A stretch of 64,000 nucleotides of DNA from Halieaceae bacterium (GCA_902613175.1 CACMGJ010000010.1:1-64000); one strand, 5' to 3'. Shown: positions 1 through 9,429, counted from the first letter of the stretch. The notes: generated by a model from the sequence alone, not told the origin. Program-made: numbers and translations.

Positions 1-701
1 ACATCATTAAAGGCCTGATCACACCGAGTATCCCCGGAAATGGCGCGTTGGTTGTAGTCGGTCTCATCGGGACGACGGTCGTACCCTACAACCTGTTCTT
101 GCACGCCTCGACGCTGAAACGTCATGTCGCACAGGGCGTGACGTTAACCGAGGCACGACGTGACATCACTGTCTCGGTCATTGGTGGAGGCCTTATCACT
201 TTATGCATTGTAATAACGGCAGCTGCCGCACTTCATGGTGCGGGGACGTCTGTGACATCGCTAAACGACCTAGCACCCACGCTGGCACCATTACTGGGTG
301 ACTCATCCAGCATCTTTCTCGCCACTGGTTTCTTGGCGGCGGGATTGTCGTCCGCTATCACCGCACCGCTTGCTGCAGGCTATGCTGTCACTGAGATCGT
401 CACGTTACACCCCGAATTGAAAGATCGGGGTTTTCGCTGGACCTGGCAGTCCGTGATTGTCATCGGTGTTCTATTCGCCAGTCTGAACGTAAAACCGCTG
501 CAATTGATTCTGCTGGCGCAAATAGCGAATGGTGTGCTGCTGCCAATTATCGCAATCTTCATACTTTGGGTTTCGAACGACAAAACGTTGCTTGGCGAGC
601 GCTCAAATAACGCGGCGCAGAATCTTCTGGGATGCCTGGTGGTGGGTATCACACTCGCGCTCGGCTTACGCAGTATCTTGCTGGCAGCAGGATGGCTCTG
701 A
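1..701 (+). CDS. Nramp-like (YcsG-type) membrane transporter, 3' part
   Basis: The open frame runs in from the window edge, so the start codon is outside; the ORF track's first Met (TTG at 48) is internal. The visible part is about 230 residues of very hydrophobic protein with several membrane segments. A GTTVVPYNLFLHAS stretch aligns with the broken helix TM6 of the Nramp family, where metal transporters usually have A-x-x-MPH-N. The metal-ligating Met is Val here and the His is Tyr, so classical Mn/Fe transport is doubtful. The stop (699-701) lies 1 nt before the pxpA ATG, implying coupled translation. In Bacillus the Nramp-like ycsG lies beside 5-oxoprolinase genes, so a role in uptake of 5-oxoproline or a related organic solute is plausible but is inference. 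Confidence 0.85.
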   Translation, partial: IIKGLITPSIPGNGALVVVGLIGTTVVPYNLFLHASTLKRHVAQGVTLTEARRDITVSVIGGGLITLCIVITAAAALHGAGTSVTSLNDLAPTLAPLLGDSSSIFLATGFLAAGLSSAITAPLAAGYAVTEIVTLHPELKDRGFRWTWQSVIVIGVLFASLNVKPLQLILLAQIANGVLLPIIAIFILWVSNDKTLLGERSNNAAQNLLGCLVVGITLALGLRSILLAAGWL

Positions 702-702
702 G

Positions 703-1461
703 ATGTCGCGACACATCGATTTGAATTGCGACATGGGTGAAGGTGCAACCGAGGCCAGCGCCGCGCTCGATCGCGAATTGATGCGATTCATCAGCAGTTG
801 TTCGATCGCCTGTGGTGGGCATGCTGGATCTGAGAGCACCATGAGGCTCACGGTGAGGTCTGCGCTCGAGGCAGGTTTGCGAATAGGCGCGCACCCGTCC
901 TACCCTGATCGAGAAAACTTTGGCCGCCAGACAATGCCAATAACACCGGATGCCCTGTGCGCAGCGATATCCGAGCAGGTCTCTGTATTGCGGACCATTG
1001 CTGACGAGCAAGGAGGCAAGTTGAGCTTTATAAAGCCTCACGGAGCGCTTTATAACGATATGGTGCGCGACGCTGACCTTGCGGCGCTGGTCATTTACAC
1101 CATTAAATACATTGATCCGCGGTTGCAGATCATGGGTTTGGCTGGGAGTCATTGCCGCGCAATCTGCGAGGGTCTGGGGATGCAGTTCATTGGCGAGGCG
1201 TTTGCGGATCGCCGCTACGCCGATGACGGCCAGCTAAGTCCCCGATCACAAAATGGCGCTGTGATTACCGAGTCCGAGACAGTGGTAGAGCAAATCATGT
1301 CGATTGTTGAGCATGCGCGAGTCGGATCTATCAACGGTAAGTGGCTACCACTGCGAGCTCAAAGCATTTGCGTCCACAGCGACACACCGGGTGCTTTAGA
1401 ACACCTAACGCTCATCAGTAACCACCTGATCGCCCGCGGTCTAACCATCGGCGTAACATGA
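703..1461 (+). CDS. pxpA: 5-oxoprolinase subunit A (LamB/YcsF family)
   Basis: 252 residues, the usual family length. It begins with the signature IDLNCDMGEG and has CGGHAG near residue 37, GAHPSYPD near 62 and KPHGALYND near 110, all typical of the LamB/YcsF family. PxpA works with PxpB and PxpC to cleave 5-oxo-L-proline to glutamate with ATP, a cytosolic damage-repair and salvage reaction. I chose the ATG at 703, not the ORF-track start at 529, because the family N-terminus begins exactly there and it follows the transporter stop. The 3' end overlaps pxpB in an ATGA junction. The set is transporter-pxpA-pxpB-pxpC. Confidence 0.93.
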   Translation: MSRHIDLNCDMGEGATEASAALDRELMRFISSCSIACGGHAGSESTMRLTVRSALEAGLRIGAHPSYPDRENFGRQTMPITPDALCAAISEQVSVLRTIADEQGGKLSFIKPHGALYNDMVRDADLAALVIYTIKYIDPRLQIMGLAGSHCRAICEGLGMQFIGEAFADRRYADDGQLSPRSQNGAVITESETVVEQIMSIVEHARVGSINGKWLPLRAQSICVHSDTPGALEHLTLISNHLIARGLTIGVT

Positions 1462-2192
1462 CCCTATCTCTCGCATTCAAGATGGTGATTCGACCCTTCG
1501 GTGATTCAGCCCTGCTCATCGATATCGATGCCGGGAGTACCGATGCGTCAAGCGACATCGTAATGGCCCTGAATGCTCAACTGTCACAGCAGCGTACCCG
1601 CGGTATTACCCAAACGACGCCAAGCTACAACAGCCTACTCGTCTGTTTTGAGCCCGAGCAAGTGCAGCACTCCGACCTGCAAGCCAAGATCCATGCCATC
1701 GCAGATACCATCAACATCGAAGATATATCGAAGGGAAATCAGTGGTCTTTACCGGCATGCTTCGACGGGTCCTACGCGCTCGACTGCGTCGCACTCGAGA
1801 CGGAGCTATCGCAAGACTGGCAGTCCATCGTTGATTGCTTTTGCGCTGCGGAATATCGCGTCCATGCGGTTGGTTTTCTTCCCGGCTTCACTTATTTGGG
1901 GAATCTCCCGGACGCACTGCACTGCTACCGTCTGCGGGATCCGCGAGCAACTGTGCCTGCGTCATCGATTGCCATTGCCGGCACTCAAGCCGGCATTTAT
2001 CCCTTCGACTCGCCGGGCGGATGGCGGATCATAGGTCGACTTCCCTTCACTGTCTTCCAAGCTCAGGCTGACCAGCCAGCGCTATTTCAGGTCAACGATC
2101 GAATCCGCTTTGAAGCCGTCACTCCCGAGGTATTCAAAGAGTTGGAACAGCGACCCATCGCGTCACTGATCAAGCAGGCGACCCGCCGGTGA
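1458..2192 (+). CDS. pxpB: 5-oxoprolinase subunit B (KipI family)
   Basis: 244 residues. The N-terminal part has the RPFGDSALLI pattern, and the C-terminal part has GFLPGFTYLG and the SPGGWRIIGR motif of the AHS1/KipI domain. The start overlaps the pxpA stop by 4 nt (ATGA); a second Met at 1488 lies closer to the family core and could also be used. In Bacillus the homologue KipI was first described as an inhibitor of the sporulation kinase KinA. In proteobacteria, and next to pxpA and pxpC, it is best read as a subunit of ATP-dependent 5-oxoprolinase. The stop overlaps the GTG start of pxpC. Confidence 0.93.
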   Translation: MTLSLAFKMVIRPFGDSALLIDIDAGSTDASSDIVMALNAQLSQQRTRGITQTTPSYNSLLVCFEPEQVQHSDLQAKIHAIADTINIEDISKGNQWSLPACFDGSYALDCVALETELSQDWQSIVDCFCAAEYRVHAVGFLPGFTYLGNLPDALHCYRLRDPRATVPASSIAIAGTQAGIYPFDSPGGWRIIGRLPFTVFQAQADQPALFQVNDRIRFEAVTPEVFKELEQRPIASLIKQATRR

Positions 2193-3055
2193 AGCTTCAG
2201 TTCGTCACGAGTGGCTTAAGAACGACTACACAAGATTTGGGAAGGCCCGGCCATACGCATATTGGCGTACCCATGGGAGGTGCGCTCGATAGAAGTGCAA
2301 TGCGGTTCGCGAATCAGTTAGTGGGGAATGCCCTCGCCGCGCCGGTTTTGGAGGTCACGCTCTCCGGACCGCATTTACGCTGCCTTGAAGCCGGACGAGT
2401 TGCGCTTATCGGAAGCGGTTTTGATCTGCTGCTTAATGGTGAACCGCAGCCTGCGCTGCTTCCAACCTCGGTCAACCCGGGAGACGCGCTCATAATCAAG
2501 TCATCGGGAAACGGATGTCGCGCCTACCTATCAGTCTCAGGCGAGTGGCACGCTAAGCGTTGGTTGGGAAGCGCGAGCGCCCTCAGGATCGGAAGTCATG
2601 AGCTCGTGCCAGGCGCAGTCTGGACGAGAGGCGATATTCTAGAGACACGAGATAGGTCAGTAGAACCGTGGCCATCCGCGCTGCTTCCCCCCCAACCACC
2701 CAGCAATATCATCAAGGTGTCACCAGGCCCTGAGTACGAGTGGCTGGACGATCATGGCCAATCGCAGCTCCTGTCCAAGCGCATCCTGGTGATCGATCCG
2801 TCGAACCGAGTTGGTTTGCGCACCGACACCCAAATCCAACTGCGCGAGGACAAGCGCGACACTGAAATGGTGTCCTCGGGTGTTCAGCCCGGTACGGTGC
2901 AACTGACCCACGCAGGGCAAGCAATCATCCTGATGAGAGACGGGCAAACGATCGGCGGCTACCCACGCGTACTGCAGTGCGTTAGCCAGTCGCTAGACCA
3001 GCTCGCACAGATAAAGGCCGGTGATGAACTGATGCTCAGTTTGACCGATAGTTAA
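2189..3055 (+). CDS. pxpC: 5-oxoprolinase subunit C (KipA family)
   Basis: 288 residues of the AHS2/KipA (biotin-dependent carboxyltransferase-like) family. It opens with a TTTQDLGRPGH-type motif and IGVPMGGALDR, and later has SPGPEYEW and VSSGVQPGTVQ, all conserved positions of the family. The start is GTG, overlapping the pxpB stop as GTGA, so the three subunits are translated as a chain. Its stop lies 4 nt from the end of the convergent DUF3604 gene. It is expected to form the catalytic complex with PxpA and PxpB. Confidence 0.92.
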   Translation: MKLQFVTSGLRTTTQDLGRPGHTHIGVPMGGALDRSAMRFANQLVGNALAAPVLEVTLSGPHLRCLEAGRVALIGSGFDLLLNGEPQPALLPTSVNPGDALIIKSSGNGCRAYLSVSGEWHAKRWLGSASALRIGSHELVPGAVWTRGDILETRDRSVEPWPSALLPPQPPSNIIKVSPGPEYEWLDDHGQSQLLSKRILVIDPSNRVGLRTDTQIQLREDKRDTEMVSSGVQPGTVQLTHAGQAIILMRDGQTIGGYPRVLQCVSQSLDQLAQIKAGDELMLSLTDS

Positions 3056-3059
3056 GAAC

Positions 3060-5237
3060 CTACAGATCACCGGGAACAATATTGATGGGCGACGACCAGG
3101 CACGCTCTTGCAGTGTCTTTGCCAAATCCGGTCGCGGCTCTACCCCCGCCCAAATAGCGTCCCACGTCGACCACCGACAGGTTGGATTCTCGATAACACG
3201 TGCGTAATAAAAAGCACGAGTCTCGGAATCGAAGTCTGGATCGCTCCATAGCGCTGAGAGTTGGGCATCACCCGTCTCCCGATTGATGGCACAACTTGAG
3301 ATATCCACACGCGCACCGTTATCTGGACATCGGTTGGTTTCAGGGTCAACCGACGCACCTTTGGCACAGGCAACATCGATGACATCCTCGTGGGTCTGCC
3401 CTGCTTCATCTACCCAGCCTTTGATCACTTGCAATCGCTGCAGTGGTGCGCTGGATGGATCGGCCGACGCCATGATCAAGAATTTGGGTGCACCCTCTCC
3501 CTCCTCCACCATTTGAAGATCAGCACCCATGGTCACACCGGCCTCGTAAGCCCGGTCAATCCCGTCTGGCGAAGACATCATGGATTCCTCGAGATCGGCC
3601 CCGGCAAAAAAACGGATTTGAATGCGAGGACCCGATGTCGCAAAGACTTCTTTTCGTCTGAAAGCGGCGTACAGTGAGTCACGGGTGTTCTCTTCTGCCC
3701 AAGCTGCCGCCAGTCCCGATGCACCAAACGTAGGCGTCGCACCGATGATATAGACCTGACCGTTGATCTTCGAGTAGCCAGCGCCACCGCGAGGCGATGG
3801 ATTAGTCACTGCGAGCACACGACTTCCCCAATAAAAGGTTTGCGCATCCAGACCCGTGTAGGGTACCGAACCACGCTGGACAGCTTCGCTCGACAGTAAG
3901 CCCAATTTAGAGACGTAGTTGTCTTCTTCAATCGCCGCTGCACCTGAGTGAGTGTCGCTCGAGCCAATGAAACCAAACTTGTAGGGGTTTTGGCCGCCCG
4001 CGTCTTCGATCGCTAGCCCGTTGAGTAAGGCTTCCCGAGCGTAAGAGCCATTAACCGCACTCAAGGCGTTAGTTGCGACTCGGTACGGCATGATCTCAAA
4101 GCCGGCAAATTCATCTCGTGTAGACAGCAGCGGGTGCGTCTCCGAAGTGCCTTTGACCTGGGTGATTTCGACAACGGGTTCGTTGCGCATGCGCTGTTCG
4201 GCGTAGGCATCATCCAGCGGATCGCCCGCCCAATCTTCCAACTTGAACATCTGGCCATTCGAGCCGTTCGAGTTGTGCGGGATGGACAAGCTCTCCACAC
4301 CCATTGCCCGCAAATCATCCATCCAGTCCCACAAATCCTCAGGATTTACCGAATGAAAACGCGAGAATGGCTCTCGCGGTAAGCGGTCACTGCCCTTGAA
4401 GATCACGTTACGGTGCAGATTGCCCATGTCTTGGGTCGAAGCCGTGTATTCGTAAGCAACGAAGGTCGTAAAGTTACCTGGATCGTTGTGCTCATCGGCG
4501 GCGACAATAATGTCCGCCCAGGCGGATCGAATAACCCCGAGCACTTCATCCTTATCAATGTCGCCCGATCGCAAACTCCCCACCGCACTGGGCAGGAAAT
4601 TGGTAAAGGTTCTGAGTCGCTTAATTATGCTGAAAAAATCGGTGTCGTAGTTATGCGGATCATTTAGCCCGTGATACGGCGCGGCAAAATCATTTTTAGA
4701 AAACTCGGTGACGGTCTCGGCCGATGCTTTCGCCAATCCGAGAAACATTGCATGGTCAGTCACCGCATAAAAATCGAGTGGCCGTGACAGCTGCATTTCG
4801 AAACCGCCAGGGTTGGTGATGGCCTCCCCCTTGGCAAAGCGATACGCATCATAGGGCGTGGCCTGTGTCCCCATGGCATAACCATCGAAGGAATACTCGG
4901 TGTGGACGTGTAAGTCACCGTAAAACGCCGTTCGTCCTTGAGGTACCGGGGTATCGCCTTCGGCAGTGGCGGTTTCGTCGAGACCACCTGGCTCTAGCAA
5001 AACGGTGTCCGCATCAAACACGCTGGCCATCCAATTCCCTGCGGGATCCTGATCGATCAATAGCTGATCGATCTCAGCTGTGCTGGCGATAACATCGGGG
5101 TTGTTATGGACATCCGCCATCGCACTGAAAGCCTCGCTCGACTGCTCTACGGGCTCACCCGAACAGGCGGCTAATCCACCGACTGCGATCAGCAGCGCGA
5201 GCTTCTTTGAAGAAATACCATCACGACGATTCCACAT
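3060..5237 (-). CDS. DUF3604 (PHP-like) lipoprotein
   Basis: 725 residues. The N-terminus has a basic start, a hydrophobic stretch and the lipobox LAAC with Cys25, so it is probably a lipid-anchored envelope protein. A region rich in acidic residues leads to FYGDLHVHTEYSFDG near residue 106, the metal-binding HxH entry motif of DUF3604, which is distantly related to PHP-type phosphoesterases. Further metal-site-like motifs are VTDHAMFLG (about 160) and IGSSDTHSG (about 425). The family has no firmly established reaction; a metal-dependent hydrolase is the reasonable guess. Upstream is an AGAGG-type ribosome site. It ends 4 nt from pxpC in convergent orientation. Confidence 0.88.
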   Translation of the reverse strand: MWNRRDGISSKKLALLIAVGGLAACSGEPVEQSSEAFSAMADVHNNPDVIASTAEIDQLLIDQDPAGNWMASVFDADTVLLEPGGLDETATAEGDTPVPQGRTAFYGDLHVHTEYSFDGYAMGTQATPYDAYRFAKGEAITNPGGFEMQLSRPLDFYAVTDHAMFLGLAKASAETVTEFSKNDFAAPYHGLNDPHNYDTDFFSIIKRLRTFTNFLPSAVGSLRSGDIDKDEVLGVIRSAWADIIVAADEHNDPGNFTTFVAYEYTASTQDMGNLHRNVIFKGSDRLPREPFSRFHSVNPEDLWDWMDDLRAMGVESLSIPHNSNGSNGQMFKLEDWAGDPLDDAYAEQRMRNEPVVEITQVKGTSETHPLLSTRDEFAGFEIMPYRVATNALSAVNGSYAREALLNGLAIEDAGGQNPYKFGFIGSSDTHSGAAAIEEDNYVSKLGLLSSEAVQRGSVPYTGLDAQTFYWGSRVLAVTNPSPRGGAGYSKINGQVYIIGATPTFGASGLAAAWAEENTRDSLYAAFRRKEVFATSGPRIQIRFFAGADLEESMMSSPDGIDRAYEAGVTMGADLQMVEEGEGAPKFLIMASADPSSAPLQRLQVIKGWVDEAGQTHEDVIDVACAKGASVDPETNRCPDNGARVDISSCAINRETGDAQLSALWSDPDFDSETRAFYYARVIENPTCRWSTWDAIWAGVEPRPDLAKTLQERAWSSPINIVPGDL

Positions 5238-5400
5238 GTTTTGTGACCTCTAGGGCGACGAACGCAATTGTTATTGTTGGAGCACTAGCATAAATCAAAT
5301 CGGGTGCTAGAAAACCTTTGCCCCCACTTACCGCAGTCTGAGTTACGTCGGCAAGCCGCGCTCGACCTGGGGGTGCTGCGATAACAGCAGCGCCGATAGG

Positions 5401-5964
5401 TTATGGATTGATCGAAACCTCTGTCCAACCCGAAGCCGTCAAATGAGAGAGCGTGCGTCGCTGTATTTTGGCAAGCACAAGATGATCAACCCGCTGCGGG
5501 CTGCACTCGATGACAGTGAACGTTTCCGGGGGATGCATCGTGATCTCTAGCGACTGACCCTCGCCTGACGTAAGCCCCGGCTCTGGCCAAAAAAACTGTG
5601 CTTTTGCCGCGTCCGACAATCCCTTCCAGAGGGTGTCACGGTGTAAGTCCGCGTCTGTCCCGTGGCTATGTGTCACAGCGCTACATTGCAGTCGAAACTG
5701 CTCTCGAGTGTGAGTGAAATACCAACTCACCTCCACATCAGGACACTGCGCTAGCTCTTCCACTTTTTCGCTTCGCGCATCCGTGATGATAAAAAACGAG
5801 GCTTCGGAGAGTGAGAATCCGCGAAAAACGACCATCCTCACCCTAGGCTTGCCGTCCAGCCCGAGCGTCGCAAATTGCACGTAGCGATTATGGGCATCAC
5901 GACGATTTCCATTTATTGCGCGCTTGAGTTGTTGTAGCCATACCGGCGTCTCAACTGGAGTCAT
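5401..5964 (-). CDS. PNPOx-like flavin-binding protein (Alr4036 type)
   Basis: 187 residues resembling the pyridoxamine 5'-phosphate oxidase-like split barrel of the Alr4036 group. The N-terminal WLQQLKRAI, the FATLGLDGKPRVRMVVFRGF strand pair and EVSWYF match the FMN-binding fold. The short length and the absence of the classical PdxH C-terminal substrate residues argue against true PdxH. Substrate unknown. It is a single gene between the DUF3604 and DUF1501 genes, with no clear operon partner. Confidence 0.82.
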   Translation of the reverse strand: MTPVETPVWLQQLKRAINGNRRDAHNRYVQFATLGLDGKPRVRMVVFRGFSLSEASFFIITDARSEKVEELAQCPDVEVSWYFTHTREQFRLQCSAVTHSHGTDADLHRDTLWKGLSDAAKAQFFWPEPGLTSGEGQSLEITMHPPETFTVIECSPQRVDHLVLAKIQRRTLSHLTASGWTEVSINP

Positions 5965-6006
5965 TACATGGCTATCCTATTAAAGCGGGCGCCGTTAAGC
6001 ATAGCC

Positions 6007-7395
6007 TTAACCAAAGTGCATGAAGCCTAGATCTGCGGCATTAAAATTAGCCAGTGTTGGAAAGGTCTCGGCAATTTGAGACGGTGTCAGTCCGTACCAG
6101 CCTGCAAGGGTAGCCGCATATTGATCGACCGAGGTTGTCGGAATGATTCGGCCTTCACCAATGTCATCGTTACTCCCGATAGCGAGCTCTGGCATCGTGC
6201 CAAAAATTTTACCGCCATCGACACCATCACCCATGACCATTTGGTGGCTACCCCAACCATGGTCCGTACCATCGCCATTGCTGGTCAGAGTTCGACCAAA
6301 ATCACTGGCAGTAAAGGTAGTGACCTTATCAGACACACCCAGCTCGACCGTTTCGTTGTAAAACGAGGTCAGCGCGTGATTGAGCTCGTTCATGAGCGTC
6401 GGATGTCGATTGATTTGATCACCGTGCGTGTCGTAGTCGCCGATGCCCACAAAAAAGATTTGGCGCTTCATTCCAAGCTGTTGTCGAGCGGCAATCAGAT
6501 GCGACACCATCCTTAACATTGAGGCGAGACGGCTCGATCCATCGAATGCTGTCTGCGGAGCGCTCACTGCATTCAGTGCCTGGCGCAGCTCAATACCCAA
6601 ATCGATAGAACGTCTTTGAGTGCGAGCGAATTCCGTCGCAAACAGATGAGACTGAGACTGTGCGAGCAAGGCATCGTAGGCGGCATTGCGTCTCACCGAC
6701 CACTCCTCCGCATTGCCCGGCTGCAGGGACCAATAGTCGTTTACCCCACCTGCACCAATAGCGTAAGGCGCCTGAACACCGCCCGTCTGGAACGTATTCG
6801 ATCCGCTCAAGGTGATGTTCATCGAGAGGTTCTGATTCGTATTGGTGTCGATCATAAGATCAGCAATGCGACTCGCCCAACCCTGACGATTCCGGTTCGA
6901 CTGAAGGCTCAGCACAAAATTTTGCTGATCGTTATGAGAGAAAAGCTGCGGCGGCAGCTCCACCCGTTGATTAACGTAATCCGACTGCAGTGTGGGCTCG
7001 ATCAACGTCCCCACATTACCAATGAGTGAGAGCTTGCCGTCGTCAAATAGGTTCTTCAGATCCGGCATCTGAGGGTGCAAACCGTAGTCGGCGGGTAAGC
7101 TATTAGTTGGATTTAAGGGCAGTAAATCTTCACGCGCTATCGCGAGACTGCGGCGCGTGTCAGCGTAGGTTGTGTGCTCGCCCAGCGACCTCGGGACCAA
7201 CATGTTGAATGCGTCATTGCCTCCGTAAAGGAAGACACAAACCAACGCTCGGTAATCATCAGCGCCACCGACTTGCGCATGTGCCAGATTAAATTGTGTT
7301 GTCAATGCGGAGAGACTCGAGCTACCGACGGCAGCAAGTGCTGAGCGCCGAATAAAGTTGCGCCGGTCGATCATCGAAGGTTTGCATGCTTTCAT
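6007..7395 (-). CDS. DUF1501 protein with Tat-type signal
   Basis: 462 residues. The start was moved from 7440 to the ATG at 7395 because AGGAG lies 8 nt upstream and the longer form would run into the DUF1800 gene. The N-terminus has a twin-arginine-like DRRNFIRRS followed by a hydrophobic stretch ending in AHAQ, so export in folded form is likely. Then come VFLYGGNDAFNMLVP, IGDYDTHGDQ and SDFGRTLTSNGDGTDHGWGSH, all hallmarks of the DUF1501 family, which is structurally alkaline-phosphatase/sulfatase-like. Its partner DUF1800 gene ends 11 nt upstream, and that gene's TAG lies inside this Shine-Dalgarno sequence. Function unknown. Confidence 0.9.
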   Translation of the reverse strand: MKACKPSMIDRRNFIRRSALAAVGSSSLSALTTQFNLAHAQVGGADDYRALVCVFLYGGNDAFNMLVPRSLGEHTTYADTRRSLAIAREDLLPLNPTNSLPADYGLHPQMPDLKNLFDDGKLSLIGNVGTLIEPTLQSDYVNQRVELPPQLFSHNDQQNFVLSLQSNRNRQGWASRIADLMIDTNTNQNLSMNITLSGSNTFQTGGVQAPYAIGAGGVNDYWSLQPGNAEEWSVRRNAAYDALLAQSQSHLFATEFARTQRRSIDLGIELRQALNAVSAPQTAFDGSSRLASMLRMVSHLIAARQQLGMKRQIFFVGIGDYDTHGDQINRHPTLMNELNHALTSFYNETVELGVSDKVTTFTASDFGRTLTSNGDGTDHGWGSHQMVMGDGVDGGKIFGTMPELAIGSNDDIGEGRIIPTTSVDQYAATLAGWYGLTPSQIAETFPTLANFNAADLGFMHFG

Positions 7396-7406
7396 CTGAT
7401 TCACTC

Positions 7407-9251
7407 CTAGCGCTGCACGGCAAATTCGGGCGACATCCACATCAGATAAGTCGCTTCGGCCACTCGGTAGAGGCGCTGTTGTTCGTCATTGGGGTCAAAC
7501 GGTTCAATGTGATCGGCGATCACGCCGCGCATGTCATCGCTCATACCACCTGCCATCATGAGAACATTGAGGTGGTCGAGCAGTTCATCCGTATTTTTTG
7601 CGAGCTCAATTTCATCCTCGAACTTCGCATACAAGCAACCGACCCCTGCTTCGAAGTCGAGGTTCTCCTCACAGCCATCGCGCAAAAAATCATAGGAGTT
7701 AAACACAATGGATCCACCCCAATTTGAGGCCATGGTGATGTTTTTTTCATTCAGAATCTGGAATTCAGGACTCACGACATCAGCGCCGCCAAAGGCATTG
7801 GCTGGCTTGTAATCCGGTCGGTAGAAATTAAAGACCGAGGGGGAACCGTAGGGTCTCTGACCGTAATCGTAGCCGGGCCCGAAAAATCGTATCGTTTCTC
7901 GCTCAACTGACCCGTCCTCAGTCAGCGGTTGAAAGGCCTCGACATGGAAAGCGCGCATCAAAGCGGAAAATTTGAGAATGGGCTCTTTGAGTTTACCGAA
8001 GGTCTCGCGTGTCTCTGGGCTAAGTTGCCTTGCCTCATCATCGAGCAAGATCGCTCGTGCAACGGCTTCCAGATCACCCTTCTCGCCACTGCCGTTGTCG
8101 TTGAACACCGCACTTACTCTGGCCACATACTCAGGTGACGGGTTACTGGTCACCAGACGCTGAATGAGTTGTTTACTCACAAAGGGCGCCACGTTCCGGT
8201 GCGCAAATACATTGTCTAACGCCGCATCAAGGTCCTGCTGAGCTGTCTGTCCCGCTGGCAAGACTTCACCGTTCAATAAGGTCTTTGTATGAGTATCGTG
8301 GTACGCCTCAAACGGCTTCATTGCCAGAGTCGTGCTCTCATTAAACCAGTCAGCCCAATACCAGTAAGGCGCGTTACTGTACATCCACCCTGTAAAGACG
8401 CTGGCAAAGGCTTTCGTGATCTCCTGATCGTAAGTTGGAATAGGGTTTCCACCCTCATCCAACCTGACAGTCCCATCATCATTCAGTTCGACCAAGCCAA
8501 TCGTGAACAGTTGCATCATTTCTCGGGCGTAGTTCTCGTCCGGGCGAATATTGCGTGACGCATCTGCCTTTTCGTTACGCACCATACTGAGGTACTCGCC
8601 CATCATGGGATTTAGGGTCACCGCCTCCAGTAAGTCTCGATAATTTCCAAACGCGTGGTCGGTCATGATGTCGTGATAATTCGCTATGCCCCTTGCATCA
8701 TTGAACAGCGCATCTGACAAATCAGAGATGACAAAAATCTGGCTCAAAGCGAAGGCAACCCGTTGGCGTAACTGGTCTTCGCCATGAACAAATCGCTCCC
8801 ACAATATATCGCTGGTGAGCATGCGTTTCTGCCAATCGAGCTCCAAGTTTCGCTTGTTGCTCGGTTCTAAGCCCGAAGCCCGCATATGCGCATCGAGACC
8901 TTCGAGGATTAGTGAAGGCGTCGCTGCCACCTGTTCATCAATCCAGGCATCAAAATCACCATTGGATTCGTACAGTGCCTTGATTTCCGACTCGGTCGGA
9001 CCAAAGGTCGCCTGAGTCAGAAAGCGCGTTACATTAAGCGCCCGCTCATTGCCCACCATCTCTCTGAGCTCTAGTGGCTCGGGCGGCGCAGGTGGGGGAT
9101 TTGTCGCGGCTCCGCCCCCTGAAGACCCAGAACTGTCTACTACTGGAGTTGATATAGGAAGCGAAGACCCACCTCCCCCACCACAGGCAACCATCAGCAC
9201 CAGTGACATAGCCACCACAAAACGACTGAATAACGCCACGATTTCCCCCAT
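7407..9251 (-). CDS. DUF1800 lipoprotein
   Basis: 614 residues. The signal sequence ends in the lipobox MVAC (Cys23), followed by a run of five glycines and a Ser/Gly/Pro linker, so this is probably an outer-membrane-facing lipoprotein. The body matches DUF1800: ATFGPTESEI, a WERFVHGEDQLRQRVAFALSQ-type helix, MMQLFTIGL and VFTGW. It forms a two-gene unit with the downstream DUF1501 gene. Such pairs are common in marine and planctomycete genomes, but their biochemical role is not established. A divergent promoter region separates it from the small gene at 9430. Confidence 0.9.
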   Translation of the reverse strand: MGEIVALFSRFVVAMSLVLMVACGGGGGSSLPISTPVVDSSGSSGGGAATNPPPAPPEPLELREMVGNERALNVTRFLTQATFGPTESEIKALYESNGDFDAWIDEQVAATPSLILEGLDAHMRASGLEPSNKRNLELDWQKRMLTSDILWERFVHGEDQLRQRVAFALSQIFVISDLSDALFNDARGIANYHDIMTDHAFGNYRDLLEAVTLNPMMGEYLSMVRNEKADASRNIRPDENYAREMMQLFTIGLVELNDDGTVRLDEGGNPIPTYDQEITKAFASVFTGWMYSNAPYWYWADWFNESTTLAMKPFEAYHDTHTKTLLNGEVLPAGQTAQQDLDAALDNVFAHRNVAPFVSKQLIQRLVTSNPSPEYVARVSAVFNDNGSGEKGDLEAVARAILLDDEARQLSPETRETFGKLKEPILKFSALMRAFHVEAFQPLTEDGSVERETIRFFGPGYDYGQRPYGSPSVFNFYRPDYKPANAFGGADVVSPEFQILNEKNITMASNWGGSIVFNSYDFLRDGCEENLDFEAGVGCLYAKFEDEIELAKNTDELLDHLNVLMMAGGMSDDMRGVIADHIEPFDPNDEQQRLYRVAEATYLMWMSPEFAVQR

Positions 9252-9429
9252 CTAATGCGTCAACTCCGACAGGGTAGCGCGGTTGGCCCGCGATACAAGC
9301 GCGTTTGGCCGATTTTGCTAGCCGCGCGTCCACATTGCGTTGACATCACTTTGCATGTACCCATCGCCTCCCGTGACCGGGACAGTCACACTTATAAAAG
9401 ACTCTGGTCAAGACAATTGCGAGGCTGCC

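Noticed and set aside
649-1152. Antisense 167-residue ORF over pxpA
   Set aside because: It is a shadow of a clear coding gene with no family motifs and no ribosome site.
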